A stretch of DNA of 64,000 bases from Arthrobacter gengyunqii (GCF_023022985.1 NZ_CP095461.1:1-64000), one strand, 5' to 3'. Counted from the first letter of the stretch, positions 1 through 12,319 are shown. The notes: generated by a model from the letters alone, not told the origin. Program-made: numbers and translations.

Positions 1-104
1 GAGTGCAGATAGCAGACACAAAGGACTACTCCACGTTAGGGGCAGGACCGCCGCCAGTCAAACCGGGAACGGCCTGCCGAGGGCAGAGGCCTGTTCATAC
101 AGTT

Positions 105-273
105 TCGTCCACACCTGTGGACAACTCCTTCAAGCTTACCCGCCCACAGGGTGGTGTGAGCCCTGTCCCAGACCCTGTCCACAGCCGGAATCCAGCTACC
201 ACAGGCGGTAAATCATCCCTTAGGCTAGGCCTCGGGCCATTTATCCACCAACTGTGTATAAGTCTGTGGATGA
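105..273. promoter_or_regulatory. DnaA-box cluster upstream of dnaA
   Basis: The stretch in front of dnaA holds one perfect actinobacterial DnaA box, TGTGGACAA at 116-124 (minus orientation of TTGTCCACA). Near-matches are at 105-113 (TCGTCCACA), 175-183 (CTGTCCACA), 241-249 (TTATCCACC) and 265-273 (TGTGGATGA). This is the usual site of dnaA autoregulation and of the left part of a bipartite origin. No coding gene is supported in 1-340. The boxes are read directly; the role is inferred from position. Confidence 0.7.
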
Positions 274-340
274 ACTGCCGGAATCCCGCTCGGGCTTCCA
301 TGTTTTCTGAGACCGCTGAGGGCGATCACGAGAGGTTTTT

Positions 341-1759
341 GTGGGCACGGACGAAATCAACGACGTCGGCAGTTCCTGGCGCAAGGTCATAAGGACGCTG
401 GAAACCGATGACCGGGTCTCCCCCCGGCAGCGGGGATTCGTGGTTCTGGCCCAGGCACAGGGCCTGATCGGCACCACTCTGCTGGTGGCGGTGCCCAACG
501 AGCTCACCCGCGAAGTCCTGCAGACCCAGCTCAAGCACATCCTGGATGAAGTCCTCCGGGGAGTCTTCCAAGCCGACATCCAGTGTGCCTTCGTCATCGA
601 CTCGGACATGCTGCCGGCGGTGAAGGCGGATCCCGAGCCGGAACCCGAGCAGCCCGCCCCCAATCCGGTTCCCAGCGGCGAAAGTGCTCCCTCTCCCACA
701 CCGCCGAGCACCTCCCAGGAATTCGGCCGACTGAACCCCAAATACGTCTTCGAGACGTTCGTGATCGGTTCCTCCAACCGGTTTGCCCACGCAGCAGCGG
801 TGGCTGTCGCCGAGGCACCCGCCAAGGCTTACAACCCCCTGTTCATCTACGGCGACTCCGGACTGGGCAAAACCCACCTGCTGCACGCCATCGGACACTA
901 TGCCCGCCACCTCTACACGGGGATCCGGGTGCGGTACGTGAATTCCGAGGAGTTCACCAACGACTTCATCAACTCCATCCGGTATGACGAAGGCGCCAGC
1001 TTCAAGCAGCTGTACCGCAACGTGGACATCCTGCTCATTGATGACATCCAGTTCCTGGCCAACAAGGATGCAACGCAGGAAGAGTTCTTCCACACCTTCA
1101 ACGCGCTGCACAACCACAACAAACAGGTGGTCATCACCTCCGATCTGCCGCCCAAGCAGCTCTCGGGCTTCGAGGAACGGATGCGGTCCCGCTTCGAGTG
1201 GGGCCTGCTCACCGATGTGCAGCCGCCGGAGCTGGAAACCCGCATAGCGATCCTGCGCAAGAAAGCCATCGGCGACAGCCTGAGCGCCCCGGACGATGTC
1301 CTGGAATACATCGCCTCGAAAATCTCCACCAACATCCGTGAGCTGGAAGGTGCCCTCATCCGGGTTACGGCGTTCGCCAGCCTGAATCGGCAGCAGGTGG
1401 ATGTGGGGCTGGCCGAGATTGTGCTGAAGGACCTGATTACCGACGACGGCGCCCAGGAAATCACTGCCGCATCGATCCTGGGTCAGACGGCTGCATACTT
1501 CCAGATCTCGCTGGAAGAGCTGTGCTCCAAATCCCGGACGAGGACGCTGGTGACAGCCCGGCAGATTGCCATGTACCTGTGCCGTGAGCTGACGGACATG
1601 TCGCTGCCCAAGATCGGACAGGAGCTCGGCGGCAGGGACCACACCACCGTGATCCACGCCGACCGGAAAATCCGGGAACTCATGGCCGAGCGCCGCGCCA
1701 TCTATAACCAGGTCACGGAACTGACGAACCGGATCAAGCAGCAGCAGCGGGAAGCATAA
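341..1759 (+). CDS. dnaA: Chromosomal replication initiator protein DnaA
   Basis: DnaA is the AAA+ ATPase that binds DnaA boxes, unwinds oriC and loads the replicative helicase. The 472-residue product has the full domain order: an N-terminal interaction domain, a Pro/Glu-rich linker (about residues 90-125), the AAA+ core with Walker A GDSGLGKT (about 171-178) and Walker B LLIDD (about 231-235), and the C-terminal DNA-binding signature [11 protein letters not shown] (about 430-440). The GTG start at 341 is preceded by GAGAGG five bases upstream, which supports it. DnaA boxes flank the gene on both sides, as expected for an autoregulated initiator at the origin. Confidence 0.98.
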   Translation: MGTDEINDVGSSWRKVIRTLETDDRVSPRQRGFVVLAQAQGLIGTTLLVAVPNELTREVLQTQLKHILDEVLRGVFQADIQCAFVIDSDMLPAVKADPEPEPEQPAPNPVPSGESAPSPTPPSTSQEFGRLNPKYVFETFVIGSSNRFAHAAAVAVAEAPAKAYNPLFIYGDSGLGKTHLLHAIGHYARHLYTGIRVRYVNSEEFTNDFINSIRYDEGASFKQLYRNVDILLIDDIQFLANKDATQEEFFHTFNALHNHNKQVVITSDLPPKQLSGFEERMRSRFEWGLLTDVQPPELETRIAILRKKAIGDSLSAPDDVLEYIASKISTNIRELEGALIRVTAFASLNRQQVDVGLAEIVLKDLITDDGAQEITAASILGQTAAYFQISLEELCSKSRTRTLVTARQIAMYLCRELTDMSLPKIGQELGGRDHTTVIHADRKIRELMAERRAIYNQVTELTNRIKQQQREA

Positions 1760-2010
1760 TCCCCGGAACCGCGGGGATGCAGAGCCCGCAGGGGCTCGAA
1801 ATTAACATTTGTGGACAAGGGTGTGGATAACCCGGTGGATAACTCCCGGCTACCTGATGTTCCCTGTGGATACGCGGAATTACAAAAAAGTTCCCCACAG
1901 CCCGCTGCAGACGCGGCAGCGGGAGCCCACAGGTTATCCACAGGCAATAAAAGCCTTGACGCCCCGATCCGCTGGGTTATCCACAGTATCCACAGGAGTT
2001 ATTAACACTA
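1760..2010. other. oriC: Chromosomal replication origin (oriC), dnaA-dnaN intergenic region
   Basis: The 564-base gap between dnaA and dnaN carries a dense DnaA-box array in its first half. Perfect boxes are TGTGGACAA at 1810-1818, TGTGGATAA at 1822-1830, TTATCCACA at 1934-1942 and TTATCCACA at 1977-1985. One-mismatch boxes are at 1834-1842, 1865-1873 and 1986-1994. Orientation switches from minus on the dnaA side to plus on the dnaN side. Short AT-rich pieces lie at 1800-1808, 1878-1892 and 1998-2006. The rest of the gap (2011-2323) holds no gene; it presumably carries the dnaN promoter, and I see only a short inverted repeat GTACT-GAGA-AGTAC at 2287-2300. Confidence 0.93.
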
Positions 2011-2323
2011 CGAACCTTAAGAAATTCGGTTCCACCAAATAACATCTGACCTTTCCGGACCAAGCCTGCCTCCTTGCCTGAACGAACATCGGATGTCTTC
2101 CCTGAACCCTTCGCGCTCCAGCCGAAGATGCCTTCGATGCCGTGCATCCACAGCCGGTCGGGCGCTAAGCTGGCACAGAGTATTGTTGTCATTCGCAGCC
2201 CATCCTGAGATGGTGTCTCGAACGCGGTGCAGCTGCGGCGCCGCAGCGCGCGGCGATGCTCCCTCACTTGTCATGAAGATTCAGTTGTACTGAGAAGTAC
2301 GTTGTGAAAGGCGGCACCCTGCA

Positions 2324-3448
2324 GTGAAGTTCAGAGTTGAGCGGGATGTCCTGGCCGAAGCGGTTACATGGACAGCGCGTTCCCTCTCGCCGCGTCCCCC
2401 GGTTCCGGTTCTGTCGGGCCTGCTGATCAAGGCGGAGAGCGGATCACTGAGCATCGCGAGCTTCGACTACGAGATTTCGGCACGGCTCCAGATCGCGGCC
2501 GATATTGCCGAAGAAGGAACCATTCTGGTCTCCGGCCGGCTGCTCGCCGAAATTTGCCGCAGTCTGCCCTCAGCACCGGTAGAGGTCGAAACCGACGGTT
2601 CCAAGGTGACGCTGACCTGCCGCAACAGCCGGTTCAACCTCGCCACCATGCCCGTGGCTGAATACCCCGAACTTCCTGCCCTTCCCGAGGTCAGCGGCGT
2701 CGTTGACGGTGAGGCTTTCGCGCAGGCCGTTTCCCAGGTGATCATCGCTGCCAGCCGTGACGACACCCTTCCCATCCTCACCGGTGTGCGGATGGAGATC
2801 GAAGACGATCTCATTACCTTCCTCGCAACGGACCGTTACCGGCTGGCCCTGCGTGAACTGTCCTGGAAGCCTTCCACGCCGGGGATCTCCACCAGCGCGC
2901 TGGTCAAGGCCAAGACGCTGAACGAAGTAGCCAAAACCCTCGGCGGCGCCGGGGACCTGAACATTGCTTTCTCGGATGACAGCGAACTGATCGGCTTCGA
3001 AAGCGGCGGACGCCGCACCACCTCGCTGCTGGTGGACGGGGACTACCCCAAGATCCGGTCGCTGTTCCCGGATAACACCCCCATTCATGCCACGGTGGAA
3101 ACCAGCGCCCTGGTGGAAGCCGTCCGCCGCGTCTCCCTCGTGGCTGAGCGGAACACTCCGGTCAGGCTCGCCTTCACCGACGGCCAGGTCACCTTGGACG
3201 CCGGCACCGGTGAAGATGCGCAGGCCTCCGAAGCACTGGAAGCCTCGTTGATCGGCGACGACATCACGGTGGCTTTCAATCCGCACTACCTCAGCGAGGG
3301 CCTGGGCGCCTTCCCGAGCAAGTACGTGCGTTTCTCCTTCACGACACCGCCGAAACCCGCGGTTATTTCCGCCCAGGAAGAGCTCACCGGCGATGACCGG
3401 GAGGACTACCGGTACCTGCTGATGCCGGTCCGGCTGCCCAACCAATAA
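2324..3448 (+). CDS. dnaN: DNA polymerase III beta subunit (sliding clamp)
   Basis: The beta clamp forms a ring dimer around DNA and tethers DNA polymerase III and repair factors. The 374-residue length matches three clamp domains of about 120 residues each. The N-terminus MKFRVERDVLAEAVTW and the C-terminal end YLLMPVRL are characteristic; the C-terminal part forms the peptide-binding pocket. The GTG at 2324 is the only start that gives the complete first domain, although no strong ribosome binding site precedes it. Its place directly after oriC and before gnd and recF is the conserved actinobacterial arrangement. Confidence 0.97.
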   Translation: MKFRVERDVLAEAVTWTARSLSPRPPVPVLSGLLIKAESGSLSIASFDYEISARLQIAADIAEEGTILVSGRLLAEICRSLPSAPVEVETDGSKVTLTCRNSRFNLATMPVAEYPELPALPEVSGVVDGEAFAQAVSQVIIAASRDDTLPILTGVRMEIEDDLITFLATDRYRLALRELSWKPSTPGISTSALVKAKTLNEVAKTLGGAGDLNIAFSDDSELIGFESGGRRTTSLLVDGDYPKIRSLFPDNTPIHATVETSALVEAVRRVSLVAERNTPVRLAFTDGQVTLDAGTGEDAQASEALEASLIGDDITVAFNPHYLSEGLGAFPSKYVRFSFTTPPKPAVISAQEELTGDDREDYRYLLMPVRLPNQ

Positions 3449-3496
3449 GCCAGGGCCGCGGAAGCCGTCCGCGACCGCAAGGAAGAGGAACCTGTC

Positions 3497-4465
3497 ATGC
3501 ACATAGGCCTCATCGGACTCGGCAAAATGGGTTTCAACATGCGTGAACGGCTGCGCCGCAACGGCATCGATGTCACGGGATTCGACCGGAATCCGGTGGT
3601 CAGCGACGTGATGTCGCTGACCGAACTCGTGGCGGAGCTGCCGTCTCCGCGGATCCTGTGGCTTATGGTTCCGGCCGGCGAGGTCACCGACGCCGTCGTT
3701 CATGAACTGAGCGAAGTGCTTTCGCCCGGCGACCTGGTGATCGACGGCGGCAACTCCCGGTATGACGCCGATATCCGCAACGCGGAAAAGCTTGCCTTGA
3801 CGGGGGTCCGTTTCATGGACTGCGGTGTCTCCGGAGGAGTCTGGGGCAGGGAGAACGGCTACGGGTTGATGGCCGGCGGCGCAAGCGAGGATATTGCCCT
3901 GGCCATGCCAGTCCTGGATGCCCTGCGTCCTGCGGGCGAGCGGGCACGCAGCTTTGTCCATGCCGGGGCGGTGGGTGCGGGCCATTACGCCAAGATGATC
4001 CACAACGGCATCGAGTACGGCCTCATGCAGGCCTACGCAGAAGGCTATGAGCTGCTCAGCGGCAAGGACATCATCACCGATGTCCCCGGCGTGATGCGGG
4101 CCTGGCAGGACGGCACAGTCATCCGGTCCTGGCTGTTGGACCTCATGGTCAAGGCATTGGATCAGGATCCGGAGCTGAGCCGGGTGGCCGGTTACGTGGA
4201 GGACTCCGGCGAAGGCAGGTGGACCGTGGAAGAGGCCGTTGCCAACGGTATTCCGGCGCCGGTCATCACCGCCGCCCTGTATGCCAGATTCATGTCGCGG
4301 CAGGAGGACTCGCCGGCGATGAAGATGGTGGCGGCGCTGCGGAACCAGTTTGGCGGCCACAGCGTCAGGGCCGCGGATGAAGGTCTGCCTCCCGGGACTA
4401 CGCCGGCAGCGGCGCAGGAAACGGCGGTGCCGCCGGCGGTCGATGAGACCGGCAGCCCTGAGTAG
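3497..4465 (+). CDS. gnd: 6-phosphogluconate dehydrogenase, short (YqeC-like) type
   Basis: The enzyme oxidatively decarboxylates 6-phosphogluconate to ribulose 5-phosphate in the pentose phosphate pathway. The nucleotide-binding motif GLIGLGKMG is at residues 4-12, the substrate loop CGVSGGVWG at about 112-120, and the catalytic helix motif KMIHNGIEYG at about 171-180. At 322 residues it belongs to the short Gnd class rather than the 470-residue GndA class. A Gly/Ala/Pro-rich tail of about 25 residues follows the conserved domain. It sits in the conserved dnaN-gnd-recF order of Arthrobacter-type genomes, 48 bases after dnaN, and GGAAGAGGAA precedes the ATG. Confidence 0.93.
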   Translation: MHIGLIGLGKMGFNMRERLRRNGIDVTGFDRNPVVSDVMSLTELVAELPSPRILWLMVPAGEVTDAVVHELSEVLSPGDLVIDGGNSRYDADIRNAEKLALTGVRFMDCGVSGGVWGRENGYGLMAGGASEDIALAMPVLDALRPAGERARSFVHAGAVGAGHYAKMIHNGIEYGLMQAYAEGYELLSGKDIITDVPGVMRAWQDGTVIRSWLLDLMVKALDQDPELSRVAGYVEDSGEGRWTVEEAVANGIPAPVITAALYARFMSRQEDSPAMKMVAALRNQFGGHSVRAADEGLPPGTTPAAAQETAVPPAVDETGSPE

Positions 4466-4531
4466 TCTGCGGCAGTAGGGTGGAAGTACAGGACAACAAG
4501 CACGCGGAAGGCAGGGCAAAGGTGGACGGGT

Positions 4532-5716
4532 TTGTACATTGATTACCTCTCCCTGACCGGTTTCCGCAGCTACGCGCAGCTTGACCTCGAATTGAAACCC
4601 GGAGTCACCGTGTTTGTCGGCCCCAACGGAACCGGCAAAACCAACATTGTTGAAGCCATCGGCTACCTGGCATCGCTGTCCTCGCACCGCGTCAGCAGCG
4701 ACGCTCCGCTGGTCTCCTTTGACGCCGGCCAAGCCCTGGTCCGCGCCCGCCTGGTGCGGGGAAGCCAGCGCACCAGCGTGGAACTGGAACTGAACCCGGG
4801 ACGTTCCAACCGGGCCCGGATCAACCGCGCCAACCCGGTGCGTGCCCGCGAGATCCTGGGCATGTGCCGCACGGTGCTGTTCGCTCCGGAGGACCTGGCC
4901 CTGGTCAAGGGGGATCCGGCCAGCCGGCGCCGGTTCATTGACGAACTTATTGTGTCCCTGGTTCCCCGGCATGCAGCCACCCGCAGCGATTACGAGCGCG
5001 TGCTGAAGCAGCGCAACGCCCTGCTGAAATCCGCACGCGCGGCCGGTCGGTTCACCTCGTCCCATGAGGCGACCCTGGAAGTCTGGGACCAACACATGGC
5101 GGTGGCCGGCGCCAGCCTCCTCGCCGCGCGTCTCGAAGCCCTGCACCGGCTCCAGCCGCACCTGCAGAGCGCCTACCGGGACCTGACGGACGGCAGCAAG
5201 GCGGCCCGGGCCGTGTACCGCTCCACGCTGCAGGGAACGGTGAACGACGACGGCGCCGTCGTCAGCGATGCGAATCCCGAGGAATTGTACGGACTCAGCG
5301 AACCGGAGCTGGCCGAGCGGTTCCTGGCGGCGTTTGCCGCCAACCGCCGCCGCGAAATTGAACGCGGAACCTCCCTGGTGGGACCCCACCGGGACGATCT
5401 GGAGCTGATCCTGGGCCAGGCTCCCGCCAAGGGCTATGCCTCCCACGGCGAGACCTGGTCGTTTGCCCTGGCCCTGCGCCTGGGAACGTATTACCTCCTG
5501 CTCAGTGATGATGAGACTCCGGGTGCCGGGCCTATCCTGATCCTCGACGACGTGTTTGCCGAACTCGATGTCCAGCGCCGCAGCCGCCTCGCCGGAATTG
5601 TCTCCGGAGCCGAGCAGGTGCTTGTCACCGCTGCAGTTGCGGGGGACATTCCCGAAGCCCTGGCCGGGGAACTGGTCACCGTGGTTCCCGGAGGCATCAG
5701 TGCTCCCGCCCTCTGA
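4532..5716 (+). CDS. recF: DNA replication and repair protein RecF
   Basis: RecF is an SMC-like ATPase that works with RecO and RecR to load RecA at single-strand gaps. The 394-residue product has the N-terminal motif LTGFRSY, Walker A GPNGTGKT (about residues 30-37), the conserved segment [11 protein letters not shown] (about 129-139) and a C-terminal Walker [12 protein letters not shown] (about 333-343). The TTG start at 4532 is favoured because AAAGGTGG lies just upstream and the protein then starts with the usual MYIDYLSL. The gene ends inside the next one, which suggests translational coupling. Confidence 0.96.
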   Translation: MYIDYLSLTGFRSYAQLDLELKPGVTVFVGPNGTGKTNIVEAIGYLASLSSHRVSSDAPLVSFDAGQALVRARLVRGSQRTSVELELNPGRSNRARINRANPVRAREILGMCRTVLFAPEDLALVKGDPASRRRFIDELIVSLVPRHAATRSDYERVLKQRNALLKSARAAGRFTSSHEATLEVWDQHMAVAGASLLAARLEALHRLQPHLQSAYRDLTDGSKAARAVYRSTLQGTVNDDGAVVSDANPEELYGLSEPELAERFLAAFAANRRREIERGTSLVGPHRDDLELILGQAPAKGYASHGETWSFALALRLGTYYLLLSDDETPGAGPILILDDVFAELDVQRRSRLAGIVSGAEQVLVTAAVAGDIPEALAGELVTVVPGGISAPAL

Positions 5717-6248
5717 TGCCGACGGAAACCCGGAAACCGGGGAGCCGGAAGTCCGCCAGGACGCCGCGCAGGCCCAGCTGAACCGGATGCGCCAAGCCGC
5801 CCAGTCCCGGGGCAACCAGCGCATTTCCCCGAGCCGCCGCAAGGCCGGGCAGCGGCGGTCGGCCCTGCCGTTTGTGCCGGGTGAATACAGCGGCCGGGAT
5901 CCGCAGGGCGTGGGGAAGGTCTTCAACCGCTTTGTCAGTGAACGCGGCTGGAACTCCCCCGTGGCGGTGGGCTCGGTGATTTCCCGCTGGGAGGAACTCG
6001 TGGGCCCTGACGTCAGCGCCCACTGCACTCCGGAATCCTTCTCGGACACCACGGTGCAAGTCCGCTGCGACTCCACCGCCTGGGCCACCCAGCTGCGGCT
6101 GCTGCGCAGCTCACTGATCAGCCGGTTCGACGCGGAACTGGGTGCCGGCGTCGTCACGAAAATTGAAGTGATCGGTCCGGCTGCACCGAACTGGCGCAAA
6201 GGCCTGCGCAGCGTCAAGGGCCGGGGTCCGCGCGATACCTACGGATAG
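5700..6248 (+). CDS. DUF721 (DciA-like) family protein
   Basis: This 182-residue protein has a basic N-terminal half (arginine-rich around residues 20-55) and a C-terminal DUF721 domain (about 75-165), including [18 protein letters not shown] and [14 protein letters not shown]721 proteins include DciA, which helps load the replicative helicase DnaB in bacteria lacking DnaC/DnaI. That role fits the origin-proximal position but is inference here. The GTG at 5700 overlaps the end of recF by 17 bases. It is the plausible start because an upstream extension would only be antisense-free shadow of recF. Confidence 0.88.
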   Translation: MLPPSDADGNPETGEPEVRQDAAQAQLNRMRQAAQSRGNQRISPSRRKAGQRRSALPFVPGEYSGRDPQGVGKVFNRFVSERGWNSPVAVGSVISRWEELVGPDVSAHCTPESFSDTTVQVRCDSTAWATQLRLLRSSLISRFDAELGAGVVTKIEVIGPAAPNWRKGLRSVKGRGPRDTYG

Positions 6249-6469
6249 CCTGCGGCACTTTCGGCCGGTGGGCAACCGGATCCGGCGCAGTTGCCAGATG
6301 CCGTTCAGCGGCTCGGGAACCCCTCCCGCCATATCCGGACTAGGAGATGGGGCTGGAATGGGCTCAAAACATGCTTTGGTGGCCGCGTAGGGGGTGTTTT
6401 GGCCGGTATTGACCCCTGCGACACGGTAGAATTGGTAGTTGAGACGCCTGCCTGGGGGAGGCGTTCTAA

Positions 6470-8569
<2,100 letters not shown>

Positions 8570-8626
8570 GAAAGAGATTCCCCTGCGCCCGCGGATTTAC
8601 AGAGTTTTTGAAGAACGGAACAACCA

Positions 8627-11263
8627 ATGAGTGAAGAGACCCTCTCAGACCGGGTTGAACAGATCGATCTGCAGACGGAAATGCAGCGGTCCTACCTGGA
8701 TTACGCCATGGCGGTCATCGTCGGGCGTGCCCTGCCGGATGTGCGCGACGGCTTGAAGCCCGTGCACCGCCGCGTGCTGTATGCAATGTTCGACGGCGGT
8801 TACCGTCCGGAGCGCTCGTTCAACAAGTGCGCCCGCGTGGTTGGCGAGGTCATGGGCCAGTACCACCCGCACGGTGACTCGGCCATCTATGACGCCCTCG
8901 TCCGCCTGATTCAGGACTGGACCATGCGCTACCCGCTGGCCCTGGGCCAGGGCAACTTCGGTTCCCCCGGCAACGACGGCGCTGCCGCACCGCGTTACAC
9001 CGAAACCAAGATGGCGCCCCTCGCCATGGAAATGGTCCGCGACATCGACGAGGAAACCGTCGATTTCATGGACAACTATGACGGCCGCAACCAGGAGCCG
9101 ACCATTCTCCCGGCGCGGTTCCCAAACCTCCTGGTCAACGGGTCCTCCGGGATCGCCGTGGGCATGGCCACCAACATTCCGCCGCACAACCTGCGCGAAG
9201 TGGCCGACGGCGTCCAGTGGTACCTGGAAAACCCGGACGCCCCCAATGACGTCCTGCTCGAAGAACTGATCCGCCGCATCAAGGGTCCCGATTTCCCCAC
9301 CGGCGCCCAGATCCTGGGCCACAAGGGGATCGAAGATGCCTATCGGACCGGCCGCGGCTCCATCACCATGCGTGCCGTCGTCAACGTTGAGGAACTCCAG
9401 GGCCGCACCTGCCTGGTGGTCACGGAACTCCCCTACCAAGCCAACCCGGACAACCTCGCAATCAAGATCGCCGAGTTGGTCAAGGACGGCAAGGTTTCCG
9501 GCATTGCCGACATGCGTGATGAGACTTCAGGCCGCACCGGCCAGCGGCTGGTAATTGTGCTCAAGCGCGACGCCGTGGCCAAGGTGGTGCTGAACAACCT
9601 CTACAAGCACACCCAGCTGCAGGAAAACTTCGGTGCCAACATGCTGGCCATCGTGGACGGCGTGCCCCGCACCCTGAGCCTGGACGCCTTCATCCGCCAC
9701 TGGGTCACTCACCAGTTGGAAGTCATCGTCCGCCGCACCCGCTACCGGCTGCGCAAGGCCGAAGAAGTGGCGCACATCCTGATTGGCCTGCTCAAGGCCC
9801 TGGATGCCCTGGATGATGTCATTGCCCTGATCCGCCGCTCGACCACCGTCGAAGAGGCGCGCAACGGCCTCATGGGACTGCTGGATATCGACGAACTGCA
9901 GGCACAGGCCATCCTGGATATGCAGCTGCGCCGCCTGGCCGCCCTGGAACGCCAGAAAATCCAGGACCAGCACGCCAAGCTGCAGCTCGAGATTGCCGAG
10001 TACAACTCCATCCTGGCGTCAGAAGCGCGCCAGCGGCAGATCGTCAGCGAAGAGCTGCACGAAATTGCGGAGAAGTACGGCGATGACCGCCGCACCCACA
10101 TCGTGATGGGTTACGACGGCGACATGAGCATGGAAGACCTGATTCCCGAAGAGGAAATGGTCGTCACCATCACCCGCGGCGGGTACGTCAAGCGCACCCG
10201 CAGCGACAACTACCGCCAGCAGGCCCGCGGCGGCAAGGGCATCAAGGGGGCGCAGCTGCGCGGCGACGACGTCGTCGAGCACTTCTTCGTCACCACCACC
10301 CACCACTGGCTGTTGTTCTTCACCAATCTGGGCCGGGTCTACCGCGCCAAGGCCTACGAGCTGGTCGAGGCCGGCCGTGACGCCAAGGGACAGCATGTGG
10401 CAAACCTGCTGGCCTTCCAGCCGGATGAACACATTGCCCAGGTGCTGGATCTGCCGGGCTACGACGCCGCCCCCTACCTGGTCCTCGCCACCAAGCGCGG
10501 ACTGGTGAAGAAGACCCGGCTGGAGGACTACGACACCAACCGCTCTGCCGGCGTCATCGCCATCAACCTGCGTGACGGAGACGAACTGGTCTCCGCCCAG
10601 CTGGTCTCCGAAACCGACGATCTGATGCTGGTCTCCCGCCAGGGGCAGTCGCTGCGCTTCACCGCTAGCGACGATGCGCTGCGCCCGATGGGCCGGGCCA
10701 CCTCCGGTGTCACCGGCATGAAGTTCCGCGAGGATGACGAACTGCTGGCAGCCGACGTCGTCACCGAGGATTCCTATGTGTTCATCGTGACCGAGGGCGG
10801 CTACGCCAAGCGCACCGCGGTGGACGAATACCGCGTCCAGGGCCGCGGCGGCCTGGGCATCAAGGTCGCCAAGCTGGCCGAGGACCGCGGCCATTTGGTC
10901 GGCGGGATGATCGTGCAGGAGGAAGACGAAGTCCTGGTGGTAATGCAGGGCGGCAAGGTTGTCCGCTCCTCCGTTACCGGGGTTCCGGCAAAGGGCCGTG
11001 ACACCATGGGCGTCATTTTCGCCAAGCCGGACAAGAACGACCGCATCATCGCCGTTGCCCGCAACTCCGAGCGTGATCTGGGCATTGAAGAGGCCGACGA
11101 CGATGACGCCACCGAGGCTGTCGACACTGCTTCGGATGCTGCTGACAGCGTGCCGGAGACGGAGACACAGTCTGTAGGCACCGGTGCGGATGAAGTACCG
11201 TTGGCTAGAGACAAAACGGCTGAGCAGGATGCACAGTCAGCAGAAGATGGAGGTAACGAGTGA
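8627..11263 (+). CDS. gyrA: DNA gyrase subunit A
   Basis: GyrA is the DNA-cleaving and wrapping subunit of gyrase. The catalytic tyrosine is in APRYTE (Tyr about 124). The quinolone-resistance region reads [14 protein letters not shown], so the positions matching E. coli Ser83 and Asp87 (here about Ser85 and Asp89) carry the sensitive-type residues. The C-terminal beta-pinwheel contains a GyrA-box form QQARGGKG. The 878-residue length includes an acidic low-complexity tail of about 50 residues. The stop codon overlaps the GTG start of the next gene (GTGA at 11260-11263). Confidence 0.98.
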   Translation: MSEETLSDRVEQIDLQTEMQRSYLDYAMAVIVGRALPDVRDGLKPVHRRVLYAMFDGGYRPERSFNKCARVVGEVMGQYHPHGDSAIYDALVRLIQDWTMRYPLALGQGNFGSPGNDGAAAPRYTETKMAPLAMEMVRDIDEETVDFMDNYDGRNQEPTILPARFPNLLVNGSSGIAVGMATNIPPHNLREVADGVQWYLENPDAPNDVLLEELIRRIKGPDFPTGAQILGHKGIEDAYRTGRGSITMRAVVNVEELQGRTCLVVTELPYQANPDNLAIKIAELVKDGKVSGIADMRDETSGRTGQRLVIVLKRDAVAKVVLNNLYKHTQLQENFGANMLAIVDGVPRTLSLDAFIRHWVTHQLEVIVRRTRYRLRKAEEVAHILIGLLKALDALDDVIALIRRSTTVEEARNGLMGLLDIDELQAQAILDMQLRRLAALERQKIQDQHAKLQLEIAEYNSILASEARQRQIVSEELHEIAEKYGDDRRTHIVMGYDGDMSMEDLIPEEEMVVTITRGGYVKRTRSDNYRQQARGGKGIKGAQLRGDDVVEHFFVTTTHHWLLFFTNLGRVYRAKAYELVEAGRDAKGQHVANLLAFQPDEHIAQVLDLPGYDAAPYLVLATKRGLVKKTRLEDYDTNRSAGVIAINLRDGDELVSAQLVSETDDLMLVSRQGQSLRFTASDDALRPMGRATSGVTGMKFREDDELLAADVVTEDSYVFIVTEGGYAKRTAVDEYRVQGRGGLGIKVAKLAEDRGHLVGGMIVQEEDEVLVVMQGGKVVRSSVTGVPAKGRDTMGVIFAKPDKNDRIIAVARNSERDLGIEEADDDDATEAVDTASDAADSVPETETQSVGTGADEVPLARDKTAEQDAQSAEDGGNE

Positions 11264-11769
11264 GCTCGACCAACTCAAATCCCAGGTCGGCTTCGGGCAC
11301 AGGACCTCGGGTAAAGACACCCGCGCGTCCCGCCCAGCGTCCCGGAGGTGGTCAGAGCGCTCCGGCGAACCGGCAGCCGCTGGTCAAGCCGGCTCCCAAG
11401 GCCAAGGCCCGCAAGGCCCGCCTGCTCGTCAGTAAGATCGACCCGTGGTCGGTCCTGAAAATGGCCTTCCTGCTCTCAGTGGCCCTTGGCGTCGTGACCG
11501 TAGTGGCCGCGATCGTCATCTGGACCGTGCTGGACTTGACCGGCATTTTTGACCGGGTCAACTCGCTGCTCGGTGAGATCGCCGGAACGGAATCCGGCGG
11601 ATTCGACCTGCGCGAGTTTGCCTCCCTGGGACAGGTGGTCTCCTTCGCCACCATCATCGCCGTCGTCAACGTCCTTCTGCTGACCGCGCTGTCCATGCTC
11701 GCTTCGGTTCTGTACAACATTGCCTCCACCCTGGTGGGCGGCATCGGCGTCACCCTGACCGACGACTAA
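11260..11769 (+). CDS. DUF3566 membrane protein
   Basis: This is a 169-residue membrane protein of unknown function, conserved next to gyrA in Actinobacteria. It has a Pro/Ala/Arg-rich cytoplasmic N-terminus (residues 1-60), then [20 protein letters not shown] entering the first membrane helix (about 70-95), an extracytoplasmic loop of about 30 residues, and a second helix (about 127-155). The GTG start overlaps the gyrA stop by four bases, so it is probably translationally coupled to gyrA. A GC-rich hairpin 27 bases downstream ends the unit. Family assignment rests on context and the two-helix layout. Confidence 0.9.
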   Translation: MSSTNSNPRSASGTGPRVKTPARPAQRPGGGQSAPANRQPLVKPAPKAKARKARLLVSKIDPWSVLKMAFLLSVALGVVTVVAAIVIWTVLDLTGIFDRVNSLLGEIAGTESGGFDLREFASLGQVVSFATIIAVVNVLLLTALSMLASVLYNIASTLVGGIGVTLTDD

Positions 11770-11795
11770 AAACCCGTTCTAAATTTCCGTTTTTG

Positions 11796-11829
11796 GCCCG
11801 GCCGGGGAGTGAAAATTCCCCGGCCGGGC
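11796..11829 (+). terminator. Hairpin terminator after the gyrBA unit
   Basis: A 13-base perfect stem (left arm 11796-11808, right arm 11817-11829) with an 8-base loop GTGAAAAT lies 27 bases after the DUF3566 stop. The arms are nearly all G+C. There is no long T run after it, as is common in high-GC actinobacteria. Confidence 0.7.
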
Positions 11830-11847
11830 AGGAAAATGGATCTTGAT

Positions 11848-11876
11848 TTGGGTTCCGGGCAGAGGTGGGGTAAAGT
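11848..11876 (+). promoter_or_regulatory. Candidate promoter of tRNA-Ile
   Basis: TTGGGT (11848-11853), a 17-base spacer and TAAAGT (11871-11876) lie 25 bases before the mature tRNA start, which is a sensible distance for a tRNA transcript. This is pattern matching only. Confidence 0.45.
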
Positions 11877-11901
11877 TTTATCTCGGCCCGAGAAGGTATC
11901 G

Positions 11902-11975
11902 GGGCGCATAGCTCAGGCGGTTAGAGCGCTTCGCTGATAACGAAGAGGTCCCAGGTTCAAGTCCTGGTGCGCCCA
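11902..11975 (+). tRNA. tRNA-Ile (anticodon GAT)
   Basis: The 74-base cloverleaf has acceptor arms GGGCGCA (11902-11908) and TGCGCCC (11968-11974), the D-arm AGCTCAGGCGGTTAGAGC, anticodon loop CTGATAA with GAT at 11936-11938, and a T-arm containing GGTTCAAGTCC. The discriminator is A at 11975, and CCA is not encoded. It is in the usual actinobacterial place downstream of gyrA. Confidence 0.97.
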
Positions 11976-12019
11976 CGGAACATCACCTCTGGTGGTGGAC
12001 CACAAGGCAAGGAGGCACT

Positions 12020-12139
12020 GTGAAGAAGTTGCTGGCACTAGCTGCAGCGGCGGTCGCGGGAATCTTTGCCGTAAAGAAATGGCAGGAATCTGCTGAGGAG
12101 AAATCCGTGTGGAAGGCTTCAACCGACAAGGTTGAATGA
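12020..12139 (+). CDS. DLW-39 family small protein
   Basis: This 39-codon gene lies between tRNA-Ile and tRNA-Ala. It starts with GTG behind a strong site (AAGGAGG, 12009-12015). The product begins MKKLLALAAAAVAGIFAVKK, a single hydrophobic N-terminal segment followed by a charged tail. Length, position and composition match the actinobacterial DLW-39 family, whose name comes from an Asp-Leu-Trp motif and 39 residues. In this copy the motif reads Ser-Val-Trp (residues 29-31), while the tryptophan is kept. Function of the family is unknown; the hydrophobic segment suggests membrane association. Confidence 0.85.
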   Translation: MKKLLALAAAAVAGIFAVKKWQESAEEKSVWKASTDKVE

Positions 12140-12164
12140 TTTTCCGCAAAACGAATAATTCCGG

Positions 12165-12193
12165 TTCCACCGCAGGTCAGGGTGGGATATACT
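12165..12193 (+). promoter_or_regulatory. Candidate promoter of tRNA-Ala
   Basis: TTCCAC (12165-12170), a 17-base spacer and a near-consensus TATACT (12188-12193) end 16 bases before tRNA-Ala. The -10 element is the best-looking one in this part of the window. Confidence 0.55.
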
Positions 12194-12209
12194 GGATGAG
12201 TTCATATTC

Positions 12210-12282
12210 GGGGGCATGGCGCAATTGGTAGCGCACCTGCTTTGCAAGCAGGGGGTTCGGGGTTCGAGTCCCCGTGCCTCCA
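12210..12282 (+). tRNA. tRNA-Ala (anticodon TGC)
   Basis: The 73-base cloverleaf has acceptor arms GGGGGCA (12210-12216) and TGCCTCC (12275-12281), anticodon stem CCTGC/GCAGG with loop TTTGCAA and anticodon TGC at 12243-12245, and T-arm GGTTCGAGTCC. The discriminator is A at 12282; CCA is not encoded. Confidence 0.97.
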
Positions 12283-12289
12283 CCGAAAA

Positions 12290-12319
12290 GAAAGTCCCGG
12301 CCGGCTGGCCGGGACTTTC
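12290..12319 (+). terminator. Hairpin terminator after tRNA-Ala
   Basis: A perfect 13-base stem (12290-12302 and 12307-12319) closed by a GGCT tetraloop starts eight bases after tRNA-Ala. It separates the tRNA transcript from the downstream transporter gene. Confidence 0.8.

Noticed and set aside
2570..6217. A 1215-codon open frame on the minus strand opposite dnaN, gnd, recF and the DUF721 gene
   Set aside because: It runs antisense to four well-identified genes, has no recognisable domain and is a typical product of high-GC codon use.
6409..6432. TTGACC and TAGAAT upstream of gyrB as a promoter
   Set aside because: The spacer is only 12 bases, too short for a normal sigma-70 type promoter.
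8860..8905. Possible quinolone-resistance change in GyrA
   Set aside because: The region reads GDSAIYD, with the susceptible-type serine and aspartate in place.
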